The notes beneath the pieces were generated by a model. That model saw only the letters and a program-made list of their open reading frames with translations, was not told the origin of the DNA and searched no databases. From Candidatus Omnitrophota bacterium (GTDB lineage Bacteria > Omnitrophota > Gorgyraeia > Zapsychrales > Zapsychraceae), in contig JAGOSC010000042.1 of NCBI GenBank assembly GCA_018062515.1, forward strand, positions 3,009 through 22,657: a stretch of 19,649 bases of DNA. Direction: 5' to 3'. The position numbers and the translations under genes were made by a program. This document shows, piece after piece, positions 1 through 7,281 of the stretch. Position 1 is the first letter of the stretch. Each line of letters starts with the position of its first letter.

Positions 1-455
1 AATACACAACATCGTATCTGGATGGAGAAGCTGATCATTATATTCGTCCAAGCTTCCTGCATTATACTTTTATCGCAGGGGGACAACCAGTTCCTGCGGG
101 TGGATTGGGACCGATACAACCGTATCAGGTTCAAGGACAATTCATTGACTTTGAAGCTTATCAAAATGAGTTTCAAATGAGTGGATTCGTTAATGAATGG
201 GTGAATGGCACGTTAGTCCCGAAAGCGGGAGTAAGTGTGGCCATTATTAAAAACGGTCAAGTGCTTGAGACCTTGACGACGAATGCTCTTGGAAAATACA
301 CAACATCGTATCTGGATGGAGAAGCTGATCATTATATTCGTCCAAGCTTCCTGCATTATACTTTTATCGCAGGGGGACAACCAGTTCCTGCGGGTGGATT
401 GGGACCGATACAACCGTATCAAGTGCAAGGTTATTCCGTCGATTTTGAAGCTTAT
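1..455 (+). repeat. 294-bp in-frame tandem repeat (one partial, one full copy)
   Basis: Bases 1-127 match bases 295-421 exactly (offset 294 = 98 codons), and the match continues more loosely to the shared GAAGCTTAT ends at 161 and 455. Copy 1 is cut by the window edge (1-161); copy 2 is 162-455. A perfect 127-bp block inside a coding repeat points to very recent duplication or gene conversion. More copies probably lie upstream. Confidence 0.9.
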
Positions 456-515
456 CGTATTAATCATGTAGTCGAAGTAGCTCCTTCGGAATTGAAAGTT
501 GACGGATTGAGATAG
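1..515 (+). CDS. 3' end of a secreted/surface repeat protein with 98-residue tandem units (5'-truncated by the window)
   Basis: The frame is open from base 3 to the TAG at 513-515, giving the last 170 residues of a longer protein; an ATG-less internal start at a TTG (105) is not needed. Two copies of a 98-residue unit are visible, each ending in FEAY. The complete copy carries GVSVAIIKNGQVLETL followed by TTNALGKY, then a Tyr-rich stretch with IRPSFLHYTF. This pattern (GV.V....G....T.TN..G.Y, then R/TPS..YTF) is what is seen in carboxypeptidase-regulatory-like or CnaB/SdrD-B-like beta-sandwich domains of bacterial surface proteins. The C-terminus is short (RINHVVEVAPSELKVDGLR) and shows no membrane anchor, LPXTG or obvious sorting tail, so the protein is probably released or held by another partner. 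Function is unknown. The tail of a much larger exported protein is the best reading. Confidence 0.8.
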   Translation, partial: YTTSYLDGEADHYIRPSFLHYTFIAGGQPVPAGGLGPIQPYQVQGQFIDFEAYQNEFQMSGFVNEWVNGTLVPKAGVSVAIIKNGQVLETLTTNALGKYTTSYLDGEADHYIRPSFLHYTFIAGGQPVPAGGLGPIQPYQVQGYSVDFEAYRINHVVEVAPSELKVDGLR

Positions 516-530
516 GCACAAGTAAAGTAA

Positions 531-550
531 AATTGTGTATGAACACAATT
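531..550 (+). other. 8-bp hairpin downstream of the repeat-protein gene
   Basis: AATTGTGT (531-538) and ACACAATT (543-550) are perfect inverted arms around a 4-nt loop. It sits 15 nt after the stop codon. No T-run follows, so it may be an RNA-stabilising or weak terminating structure acting together with the larger hairpin at 565-605. Confidence 0.4.
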
Positions 551-564
551 CTTAAGTAAAATTA

Positions 565-605
565 AAGGACGGGCTCAATTCAGAATATGGATTGGGCTCG
601 TCCTT
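565..605 (+). terminator. 15-bp stem hairpin ending the repeat-protein transcript (no T-run)
   Basis: The left arm 565-579 (AAGGACGGGCTCAAT) pairs with 591-605 (ATTGGGCTCGTCCTT) with two G-T wobbles and an 11-nt loop. The left arm is the same as that of the terminator at 934-974. Only two T residues follow the core here, so if it terminates, it does so less strongly. It could equally be a 3'-end stabiliser. Confidence 0.55.
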
Positions 606-637
606 CCAATCATGAAGAAATAGTATGGAGGTGTAAA

Positions 638-799
638 ATGAGTGCCATGAGTAGATTCTTGATTATTATCGCAACCGTCACACTCGTTTGTGTACCGAAT
701 GTAATGGCTCAAAACGCGGATCGAAATGTGCTTAGTCAGGTGGAAGAATCTTGTCCCGTTGAGGATCATAATGTTGGTGATGGAGGTGCCTGGTGTTAG
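638..799 (+). CDS. Small secreted peptide, 53 residues, unknown function
   Basis: The ATG at 638 is preceded by GGAGGT (627-632) at 5-nt spacing, a strong ribosome binding site. That is why this start is chosen over the TTG at 587, which lies inside the preceding hairpin. Residues 1-24 form a clear signal peptide: MSAMSR, a hydrophobic stretch FLIIIATVTLVCV, and a PNVMA/QN cleavage site. The mature part of about 29 residues is acidic, with one internal Cys and a terminal AWC. No family is recognised. It stands alone between two related hairpins. A second open frame starts inside its 3' end (GTG 793), so the true C-terminus may be longer if there is a frameshift; see findings. Confidence 0.55.
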   Translation: MSAMSRFLIIIATVTLVCVPNVMAQNADRNVLSQVEESCPVEDHNVGDGGAWC

Positions 800-933
800 A
801 GGGTGGCCTTATACAGCCTGAAACTCTGAATTTGGACAATAATGAAAACATAGAGGTGAAAACAGTAGGTAAGTCAGAACGAAAGAAATAAAAATCATGT
901 GACATTGAAATATGGTTTTTAAAATAGAAAATA

Positions 934-974
934 AAGGACGGGCTCAATTTTAATGATTGGGCCCGTCTTTTTTT
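934..974 (+). terminator. Rho-independent terminator after the small secreted peptide gene
   Basis: The left arm 934-948 (AAGGACGGGCTCAAT) pairs with 956-970 (ATTGGGCCCGTCTTT); the loop is 7 nt and a T-tract runs to 974. This is a textbook intrinsic terminator. It isolates the T2SS operon from upstream transcription. Confidence 0.8.
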
Positions 975-1020
975 AGAAAGTTTTTACTTTTTAAACCATT
1001 CAAAATTATTTTTTCTCTTC

Positions 1021-1048
1021 TACGACATCATTAAAATAATGATATACT
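1021..1048 (+). promoter_or_regulatory. Putative promoter and 17-bp palindrome upstream of gspE
   Basis: TATACT at 1043-1048 is a good -10 candidate; the -35 (around TACGAC, 1021-1026) is weak. Immediately before the -10 lies ATCATTA-aaa-TAATGAT (1027-1043), a perfect 7-bp inverted repeat with a 3-nt centre, placed where a dimeric regulator would bind. It follows the upstream terminator, so this is the most probable promoter of the whole T2SS operon. The regulator is unknown. Confidence 0.4.
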
Positions 1049-1106
1049 AACTTCACTATTAGGTTAAACCATCATATTGATTTTCAAAGATGAAAGAATT
1101 GTAAAC

Positions 1107-2789
1107 ATGCCGCCGCTAGGTGAACTTCTCGTCAGTAAAAAAATTATTACCCACAAGCAATTAGAGCTGGCTTTGCAACGCCAAAAAGAAACGGGCGAAT
1201 TATTGGGCATGGTCTTATTTGGCATGGGCTTAATTGATGAAGAGCAAGTTATCTTGCCCATTCTCTCTGAACAATTGGGAATTGATTTTGTCCCGCTTCG
1301 AAATCTCGATATTCCTAAGAGCGTCATTAATATGATCCCCGCGAAATTCGCGACCTTTTATCAAATTATCCCGATTGAATTTAAAAACAATCTTCTGACC
1401 ATCGCCACGGCTCATCCATTAAACCTTGATGTTATCGACGGTGCAGGTGTTATTGTGACCTCCAAAATTAAGACAGTCTTGGCGAGTCAGAAGGAAATTC
1501 TTGAGGCGATTCGTCAATATTATGGAGTTGGGGCGGAGACGATTGACCAGATGTTAGGCGCGGTTAATATTGACCTTAAAAATGAAAAGATTGTGGATAA
1601 TATTGAAAAAATTGATTCGGAAGCCTCCATCGCCAAATTTATTAATCAAATCCTTTTCGCCGCTTATAAAGACCGCGCCACCGATATTCATATTGAATCC
1701 TTTGAGCATGAATTGAAAGTACGTTACCGCGTCGACGGTGTTTTGTACGATACGAAGTTGCCGGCGAACATTTGGCACTTTAAAGATTCCATTAATTCGC
1801 GGATTAAGATCATGTCCAATTTGAATATTGCGGAAAAACGTTTGCCGCAGGATGGACGTTTTAAAGTTAAGGTGGGAGACGTTCATCTGGACTTGCGTGT
1901 TTCATTTGTCCCGACGCAATATGGTGAAAATGTGGTTATCCGTTTATTAAGTACGGCGAAATTGTATGATATGAAGGAATTGGGATTGTCTAACACAGAA
2001 TTAAAAATTTTAACCGATTTGATTAGTAAACCTCACGGGATTATTTTTGTCACCGGTCCGACGGGAAGCGGTAAAACGACTACATTGTATTCCTGTTTGG
2101 CTCAAGTGAATCAAGCCGACCAGAAAATCATTACCATCGAAGATCCGATTGAATATCAATTAAGAGGAGTGACACAAATTCAAGTTAATCCGGCTATTGG
2201 TTTGACTTTTGCGAATGGACTGCGTTCCATGCTCCGTCAAGACCCTGATATCATGATGGTCGGCGAGGTTCGGGATTTTGAAACGGCGGAAATTGCTATA
2301 CAAATTGCGTTAACGGGTCATTTGGTTTTTTCAACGCTGCATACCAATGACGCGGCCAGCGGCGTGACGCGTTTAATCAATATGGGTGTTGAGCCGTATT
2401 TAGTGGCGAGCGCGGTTGAATGTTTTATTGCTCAAAGGCTTATTCGGCTTATTTGTCCGAAATGTAAAACGACGGGGAAATTGACGGCCGAACAAGTACG
2501 GGATCTGGGGCTCAAAGAGGAATATGTCAATTTTGTCGTCCATGAAGGCAAAGGCTGTGAGCATTGCAATTTCACCGGCTTTTATGGAAGAGCTGCTATT
2601 TATGAATTTTTACTGATCAACGATTCGATCAGGGAATTGATTTTGTCTCAGGCTTCGCCCAATCAAATCAAGAATAAAGCAGTGCAAACCGGCATGCGTA
2701 CACTTTTGCAGCATGGCTGGGAAAAAATCAAAGCCGGCGAAACGTCGCCCATTGAAATTATACGGGTGACTAAAGAAGAAAACCTTTAG
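1107..2789 (+). CDS. gspE: Type II secretion / pilus assembly ATPase GspE (PilB family)
   Basis: Cytoplasmic hexameric ATPase that powers pseudopilus assembly. The 560-residue length is typical. Residues about 1-60 are an MshEN-like N-terminal domain (PLGELLVSKKIITHKQLE, then a second LG-type helix-pair), followed by the T2SSE N-domain linker and the RecA-like core. Visible motifs (numbered from ATG 1107) are Walker A GPTGSGKT at 317-324, the Asp box IITIEDPIEY at 341-350, Walker B DIMMVGEVRD at 381-390, the His box STLHTND at 409-415, and the zinc-binding tetracysteine CPKC (450-453) plus CEHC (484-487). The tetracysteine is characteristic of GspE/PilB. The start is a choice: ATG 1107 gives the usual MxxLGELL beginning, while a TTG at 1077 would add 10 residues; neither has a strong ribosome site. 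First gene of the operon, followed after 22 nt by gspF. Confidence 0.95.
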   Translation: MPPLGELLVSKKIITHKQLELALQRQKETGELLGMVLFGMGLIDEEQVILPILSEQLGIDFVPLRNLDIPKSVINMIPAKFATFYQIIPIEFKNNLLTIATAHPLNLDVIDGAGVIVTSKIKTVLASQKEILEAIRQYYGVGAETIDQMLGAVNIDLKNEKIVDNIEKIDSEASIAKFINQILFAAYKDRATDIHIESFEHELKVRYRVDGVLYDTKLPANIWHFKDSINSRIKIMSNLNIAEKRLPQDGRFKVKVGDVHLDLRVSFVPTQYGENVVIRLLSTAKLYDMKELGLSNTELKILTDLISKPHGIIFVTGPTGSGKTTTLYSCLAQVNQADQKIITIEDPIEYQLRGVTQIQVNPAIGLTFANGLRSMLRQDPDIMMVGEVRDFETAEIAIQIALTGHLVFSTLHTNDAASGVTRLINMGVEPYLVASAVECFIAQRLIRLICPKCKTTGKLTAEQVRDLGLKEEYVNFVVHEGKGCEHCNFTGFYGRAAIYEFLLINDSIRELILSQASPNQIKNKAVQTGMRTLLQHGWEKIKAGETSPIEIIRVTKEENL

Positions 2790-2811
2790 AAAGAATTAAA
2801 CGCTCAGTCAT

Positions 2812-4047
2812 ATGCCGCAATTCAGTTATAAAGCCAAACAAGGCTCTCAGAAAATTGTCGACGGTGTTATTGAGGCCAACAGCATGGATAATGCGGTTAG
2901 CCGTATTATTGGCATGGGGTATACACCGCTCGACGTCGTGCCATTCAAACGAATTTCGAATAATAAATATCAAGTTAAGAAAATATATGTTCTCATTTCG
3001 GATTTTTTCAAAAAGATTTCCAAGAATGATATTTTATTGTTTACCCGTCAGACAGCCGACTTAGTGAGTGCGGGTGTTCCTCTTTTACAGAGTTTGGAGA
3101 TCGTCGGAAAAAAGATCAAAAACGTCCGGCTAAGACGTATTATTGATGATGTGCATAAATTTGTAGAGGACGGAGGTTCGCTTTCCGACGGTTTGGCTGC
3201 TCATCCGCAAGTTTTTTCCAATTTATACGTTAATATTGTCCGCTCTGGCGAGGTTGGAGGTAATCTCAGCATCGTCTTGAACCGTTTAGCTGATTTTAAT
3301 GAAAAAGAGCAGGAAACCAAAAGTCAGATTATGGGGAGTTTGCTGTATCCCGCATTTATTTTGGTTGTTGGTATTCTGGTTGTTTTCGTTTTAATGACCT
3401 GGGTCATCCCGCAGATTACGCTTTTATTTGAAGACATGAGCGAGGAGTTACCCCTTCCGACGGTAATATTGATTAGCATCAGCAATTTCTGTGTCAGTTT
3501 TTGGTGGGTTTTGCTGCTCGCAGTGGTCGGCCTGATTGTTTATTTTCAAATCCTTTATTCCACCGAGCAGGGAGAATTATGGATCGACGGCCTTAAATTG
3601 AAAATCCCATTGTTCGGCGAATTTATTAGAGACGCGGAAATCGGCCGTTTCGCGCGAACGCTTGGAACGCTGATGGATAACGGGGTTGTCATTAATACAG
3701 CGCTGGAATCTGTTCAGTTAGTTGTTGAAAATGCCGTTCTTCGTCGAGATATAGAAAAAATGACGTATGATGTCGTTAATGGAATGAGCCTGACGGCGGC
3801 CTTAAAAAATAGTCCTCTATTTCAAGACTCCGCCGTTAACATGATTACCATCGGCGAGGAAAGCGGGAGAATTCATGAAGGGCTTTTTAAATTGGCGGTG
3901 TTTTACGAAAGACAGACGCAGAGAATAGTAAAAGGCATTGTGTCATTACTTGGGCCATGTATAATTTTATTTATCGGTTTGATTGTGGGTTCTATTGTAA
4001 TTGCTATGCTCATGCCGATACTAAAAATGAATACTATTATTAGTTGA
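2812..4047 (+). CDS. gspF: Type II secretion inner-membrane platform protein GspF (PilC family)
   Basis: Polytopic inner-membrane protein that sits at the base of the pseudopilus and couples the ATPase to pilin assembly. The 411 residues are the normal length. It begins MPQFSYKAKQG, the standard start of the family. Two T2SSF domains are visible at about 72-195 and 275-397, each with the conserved F-R/L-..L-..GV-PL/I pattern (LLFTRQTADLVSAGVPLLQ and FARTLGTLMDNGVVINTAL). Membrane segments lie at about 177-200, 226-248 and 376-402. Its TGA overlaps a TTG that could extend GspG, but GspG most likely starts 17 nt after this stop. Confidence 0.95.
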   Translation: MPQFSYKAKQGSQKIVDGVIEANSMDNAVSRIIGMGYTPLDVVPFKRISNNKYQVKKIYVLISDFFKKISKNDILLFTRQTADLVSAGVPLLQSLEIVGKKIKNVRLRRIIDDVHKFVEDGGSLSDGLAAHPQVFSNLYVNIVRSGEVGGNLSIVLNRLADFNEKEQETKSQIMGSLLYPAFILVVGILVVFVLMTWVIPQITLLFEDMSEELPLPTVILISISNFCVSFWWVLLLAVVGLIVYFQILYSTEQGELWIDGLKLKIPLFGEFIRDAEIGRFARTLGTLMDNGVVINTALESVQLVVENAVLRRDIEKMTYDVVNGMSLTAALKNSPLFQDSAVNMITIGEESGRIHEGLFKLAVFYERQTQRIVKGIVSLLGPCIILFIGLIVGSIVIAMLMPILKMNTIIS

Positions 4048-4064
4048 GTAATCGAGGAGAAAAA

Positions 4065-4529
4065 ATGAAGAATTCTAAGTGGGTGGTTATTAATTTTTTA
4101 AAAAGTAAACGAGGTTTTACTCTCGTGGAAATATTATTGGTTGTCGTCATTATAGGTATTTTAGCGGCGATGGTGGTCCCTAATATTGCCGGTCGAGGGG
4201 AAAGCGCGAGAAATGGGGCGGCCCGAGCGGACATTGACGCCAATTTATCTGCTGCCTTGGATATGTATGAACTAGACAATGGGAAATATCCGACGACGGA
4301 ACAAGGCTTAAAAGCATTGTTAAGCGCGCCTACCACTTCACCCGTTCCGGAAAAATGGGCAGGCCCCTATTTGAAAAAGAAACGTCTTCCCAAAGATCCT
4401 TGGGGCGAAGATTATGTTTATATTTCTCCGGGTGTTCAGAATACGGATAGTTATGATCTTTCTTCCCTTGGCGACGACGGTGTTGAGAGTGATGACGACG
4501 TCCGTAATTGGGGAGATGCGGCGGAGTGA
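4065..4529 (+). CDS. gspG: Major pseudopilin GspG
   Basis: Main subunit of the T2SS pseudopilus, cleaved and N-methylated by a prepilin peptidase. ATG 4065 has GAGGAG at 4054-4059 (5-nt spacing). The 154-residue product has a 17-residue basic leader ending KRG, then FTLVEILLVVVIIGILAA with the essential Glu at +5. The globular part shows GspG hallmarks: Y..DNG.YPTTEQGL.AL, GPYLKKKRLPKDPWG, and the Asp-rich C-terminal SLGDDGVESDDDVRNW loop. In characterised GspG proteins that loop binds calcium. The gene ends 4 nt inside gspH. Confidence 0.95.
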   Translation: MKNSKWVVINFLKSKRGFTLVEILLVVVIIGILAAMVVPNIAGRGESARNGAARADIDANLSAALDMYELDNGKYPTTEQGLKALLSAPTTSPVPEKWAGPYLKKKRLPKDPWGEDYVYISPGVQNTDSYDLSSLGDDGVESDDDVRNWGDAAE

Positions 4530-5050
4530 GTCGGGGCTTTACACTTCTTGAATTGATTTTGGTTATGGGTTTATTGGTTGTCTTAGCTGCGTTAACGGTG
4601 CCGAATTTTAAAAAGTTTTTTGAACAAACGAAAATAAAAAATATAGCCAATAATATTTCTTATCTCATGCAATACGCTCAAAGCCGTGCGGTCACCCAGA
4701 ATAAAATGATGCGATTGACGTGGGATGAAGTTTTCAGCCAATATTGGTTAGAAGAAGAAATTGCTAATGAGAAAGATGTGAGGATGGATACGGCGGAACC
4801 GGTCTTTCAAAAAATTTCCGGCCGTCGTGGAAGAATGAGCCGTATTCCCTCCGATATTTCCATTTATAGCGAAAAACCTAACGTTGAATTCTTCACCGAC
4901 GGAAGAATTGAAAAAATGCGTATGCGTATTTGTCCGGAAAGAATGTGTCACGATAAAGTCAAATGTGAGCTCTCTTGTATGACTATTTCGACTCACGAAC
5001 AACGTGCCAAAGTTTCTGTCTTCGAAGAAAATTTTCAACCTGAGATGTAA
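4526..5050 (+). CDS. gspH: Minor pseudopilin GspH-like, with a four-cysteine cluster
   Basis: A GTG at 4526 overlaps the gspG stop (GTGA 4526-4529) and gives the minimal leader MSRG before FTLLELILVMGLLVVLAA, a standard class III prepilin signal with Glu at +5. A TTG at 4508 would add six residues. The protein is 174 residues, usual for GspH. Its N-terminal helix continues into FKKFFEQTKIKNIANNISYL, typical of the family. Unusual is Cys136-x4-Cys141-x5-Cys147-x3-Cys151 near the C-terminus, not a feature I know from GspH. Assignment to H rests on gene order (G-H-I-J-K) and size; sequence recognition alone is weaker. Confidence 0.85.
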   Translation: MSRGFTLLELILVMGLLVVLAALTVPNFKKFFEQTKIKNIANNISYLMQYAQSRAVTQNKMMRLTWDEVFSQYWLEEEIANEKDVRMDTAEPVFQKISGRRGRMSRIPSDISIYSEKPNVEFFTDGRIEKMRMRICPERMCHDKVKCELSCMTISTHEQRAKVSVFEENFQPEM

Positions 5051-5071
5051 AAAAATATAAAGGCAAAATAA

Positions 5072-5476
5072 TTGAAGCCAGAATTTTTTAAAAGTAAAAG
5101 CACAAGGCAAGGTTTTATGCTGATCGAGGCTTTACTGGCGGTTGTGATTCTTTCCGGCGCTTTAACTTTGATCATTCGGTCAATGATTACCAGTATGCGG
5201 GCTAGTGTTTATAATACGCATTACGCGCAGGCTATCATTTTGGTTGAGAATGTTATGTTTGAGAATATGCGGAAGAATAAGAATCAAATATTAGGCGCAG
5301 AAGGCAACTTCTCATCGGAACTGGATAAATATCGTTACCAAATAGCCACTGAAACATTCTCTCCATCACCTGATCAGTTGAATGAATTAAATGTCGAACT
5401 TATCTGGCTGGCGGGAAAACATGAAAAATCAATTTCTTTATCGACGCTGCTGAATACTCCGGCGGAAAAAGAATGA
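5072..5476 (+). CDS. gspI: Minor pseudopilin GspI-like
   Basis: TTG 5072 is the only reasonable start: it lies 8 nt after AAAGG (5060-5064) and gives leader MKPEFFKSKSTRQG before FMLIEALLAVVILSGAL, with Glu at +5. At 134 residues it matches GspI. The rest (NTHYAQAIILVENVMFENM) follows the GspI pattern of a long N-terminal helix and small globular domain. Its stop overlaps the gspJ start by 4 nt (ATGA 5473-5476), implying translational coupling. In the family GspI nucleates the H-I-J-K tip. Confidence 0.85.
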   Translation: MKPEFFKSKSTRQGFMLIEALLAVVILSGALTLIIRSMITSMRASVYNTHYAQAIILVENVMFENMRKNKNQILGAEGNFSSELDKYRYQIATETFSPSPDQLNELNVELIWLAGKHEKSISLSTLLNTPAEKE

Positions 5477-6231
5477 ATTTCTTAAAGGTTCAGAAAATTT
5501 TGAGAGTTCACAATCAGCGAAGTTTTACTTTGATTGAATTGCTCGTTGGCATTGCAATATTCACGATCATTGCGTCGAGTGTTTATTTGACTTTTATTAA
5601 TGGTATTAAAATTGAGAATCAATCCCTCGAGGCCGGTCAACTTTATGGGGAGTCGCGTTGGTTAATATCCGCTTTAGAAACAGATTTGGAAAATGCGGTC
5701 ACTTATTCATATCGTAAAAACGGTGAAGCTCTGGATTTGAATGCCTTCCGTGGGATTAATAATAGTTTATCGTTTATTATTCCTACGGCGACGGGTTTGA
5801 AAGGCGTGCGGTATTATTTAATGGCGCCGGAGGCGAGCCATATTTATAAAACAGTGATTGGCCAGACGACCAAAAAAAATGTGCGTGTCGAGACCGGTGA
5901 AAGCCGTTCAGCGTCTATAAAATGGCTGGTCCGTGAAGAAATTCCTTTTTACAAACTGATTAATAACATAGCTGCCGACAGTGAAGAGATCGAAATCCTA
6001 TCTCGCTCTATCAAAGAAGATTCTTTTGAGTTTTCTTATGGAATTGATGAAGGGGAAAGCCGGACGAACATGATATGGAAAACCGCGTGGACGGAGCAAT
6101 CCCTTCCGGCCGGAGTTCGACTAAAAGTAACGATTATTAATCCGGATAATGAAGAAAAAACATTCGCGATTGAACGGGATTTTATGATTCCCGTCGGATA
6201 TTGGGCCGGAAATAATATGAGCTTGATATGA
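5473..6231 (+). CDS. gspJ: Minor pseudopilin GspJ-like (Ser at cleavage position -1)
   Basis: The 252-residue product starts MNFLKVQKILRVHNQRS and continues FTLIELLVGIAIFTIIASSVY: a prepilin signal with Glu at +5, but with Ser instead of Gly at -1. The larger globular domain and slot between I and K fit GspJ, part of the pseudopilus tip complex. The C-terminal part includes SLPAGVRLKVTIINPD, the conserved LP..v.l.. strand of the family. It overlaps gspI and gspK by 4 nt each. Confidence 0.88.
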   Translation: MNFLKVQKILRVHNQRSFTLIELLVGIAIFTIIASSVYLTFINGIKIENQSLEAGQLYGESRWLISALETDLENAVTYSYRKNGEALDLNAFRGINNSLSFIIPTATGLKGVRYYLMAPEASHIYKTVIGQTTKKNVRVETGESRSASIKWLVREEIPFYKLINNIAADSEEIEILSRSIKEDSFEFSYGIDEGESRTNMIWKTAWTEQSLPAGVRLKVTIINPDNEEKTFAIERDFMIPVGYWAGNNMSLI

Positions 6232-7268
6232 GGCTGCAAAATAAATCTGGTATAATACTGCTCATTGCGCTTTGGACGGTTGTTATTTTGACGATGCTGG
6301 CTGCCGGGTTAGGACGACGAGTCTCGATTGAGCTGGCCATGACTAAAAATGCTTTGGGCAAACTGCGATCTAAATATATTGCCTTGGGCGGACTGAATTA
6401 TGCCATGAGTCTCATGTCAGTTAAAGAGGCGGAGAACGAACCTTTCAGCATAGATTCAAAATACCACTGCGGTTTTACGCTAAGAGAGGACCAGCGTCCA
6501 GAAGATTTGTTTAGAGGAATAAAAATTAAAAATGGATTTTTTGATATCGGTTTTTATGGGGATGCGTTTGGTTTTGAGGATGAAGAGAGCCGTATCAATA
6601 TTAATGGTCTGAATGCTAACAATTATGAGATTTTAAGCCAGCTTATTTTAGAGTTGGGTTTTGATGCAGAAGCCGCAGATACGATAGCCGCGTCGGCCGT
6701 CGATTGGATCGATGGAGACGATGAGATGGTCAGCGGTGCACATGGAGCTGAGAATAATTATTATATTTCCCGGCCGGAGGGGTATCCCTGCAAGAATGGA
6801 TATTTTGATAGTATTAATGAGCTTGCATTAGTGAGAGGGATGACCTCGGAAATTTTTACTAAGTTAAAACCGTACATCACCGTTTTCCCAAAGGAAGGTT
6901 CATTGTTGGTTAATTTGAATACTGCGTCGGAAGAAGTTCTTTTAGCTTATGCAAAAAATTATGCGGGAGACAAGACAAATACCACCGTCGAAGATGCCAG
7001 GAGATTGGTTGAGAAAATAGTCAGCTACCGTCGAGGAGATGACGGGATGTGGCCGAGTTCGGATGACCGTCTTCTGCAGGTAAATGAAATGGTGCTGAAT
7101 GCCAGCGAGCGAGTCATCTTTATGGCGCTTACTCAGCATCAAACTCCTAAATCCAATTTTATCCGGGTGACGGTACGAGGTGTGGACGAGAATACGCAAA
7201 CGGCTTCCGTGATTGAGGCCGTCATCAATCGCATGGATTTATCTGTATTGTATTGGCATCGCACTTAA
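6228..7268 (+). CDS. gspK: Minor pseudopilin GspK
   Basis: Tip pseudopilin, recognisable by its size (346 residues) and by a prepilin helix without Glu at +5: MRLQNKSG then IILLIALWTVVILTMLA. Family hallmarks are EDEESRININGLN, the SAVDWIDGDDE loop, GAENNYY, GYFDSINELALVRGM, YITVFPKEG and NLNTASEEVLLAYA; the last resembles the helix-hairpin-helix/SAM-like fold of T2SSK. Lack of Glu5 is normal for GspK, which caps the filament. It begins 4 nt inside gspJ; the following gene starts 13 nt after its stop. Confidence 0.95.
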   Translation: MRLQNKSGIILLIALWTVVILTMLAAGLGRRVSIELAMTKNALGKLRSKYIALGGLNYAMSLMSVKEAENEPFSIDSKYHCGFTLREDQRPEDLFRGIKIKNGFFDIGFYGDAFGFEDEESRININGLNANNYEILSQLILELGFDAEAADTIAASAVDWIDGDDEMVSGAHGAENNYYISRPEGYPCKNGYFDSINELALVRGMTSEIFTKLKPYITVFPKEGSLLVNLNTASEEVLLAYAKNYAGDKTNTTVEDARRLVEKIVSYRRGDDGMWPSSDDRLLQVNEMVLNASERVIFMALTQHQTPKSNFIRVTVRGVDENTQTASVIEAVINRMDLSVLYWHRT

Positions 7269-7281
7269 GGTCAAAATTATT

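Noticed and set aside
283..548. Open frames on both strands over the 98-residue repeat region (213-548 minus, 283-471 plus).
   Set aside because: Shadows of the repeat-protein frame; neither shows a start signal or sensible protein features.
1077..1106. TTG start adding 10 residues to GspE.
   Set aside because: The added residues are not typical of the family and no ribosome site is seen; ATG 1107 gives the usual N-terminus. It cannot be fully excluded.
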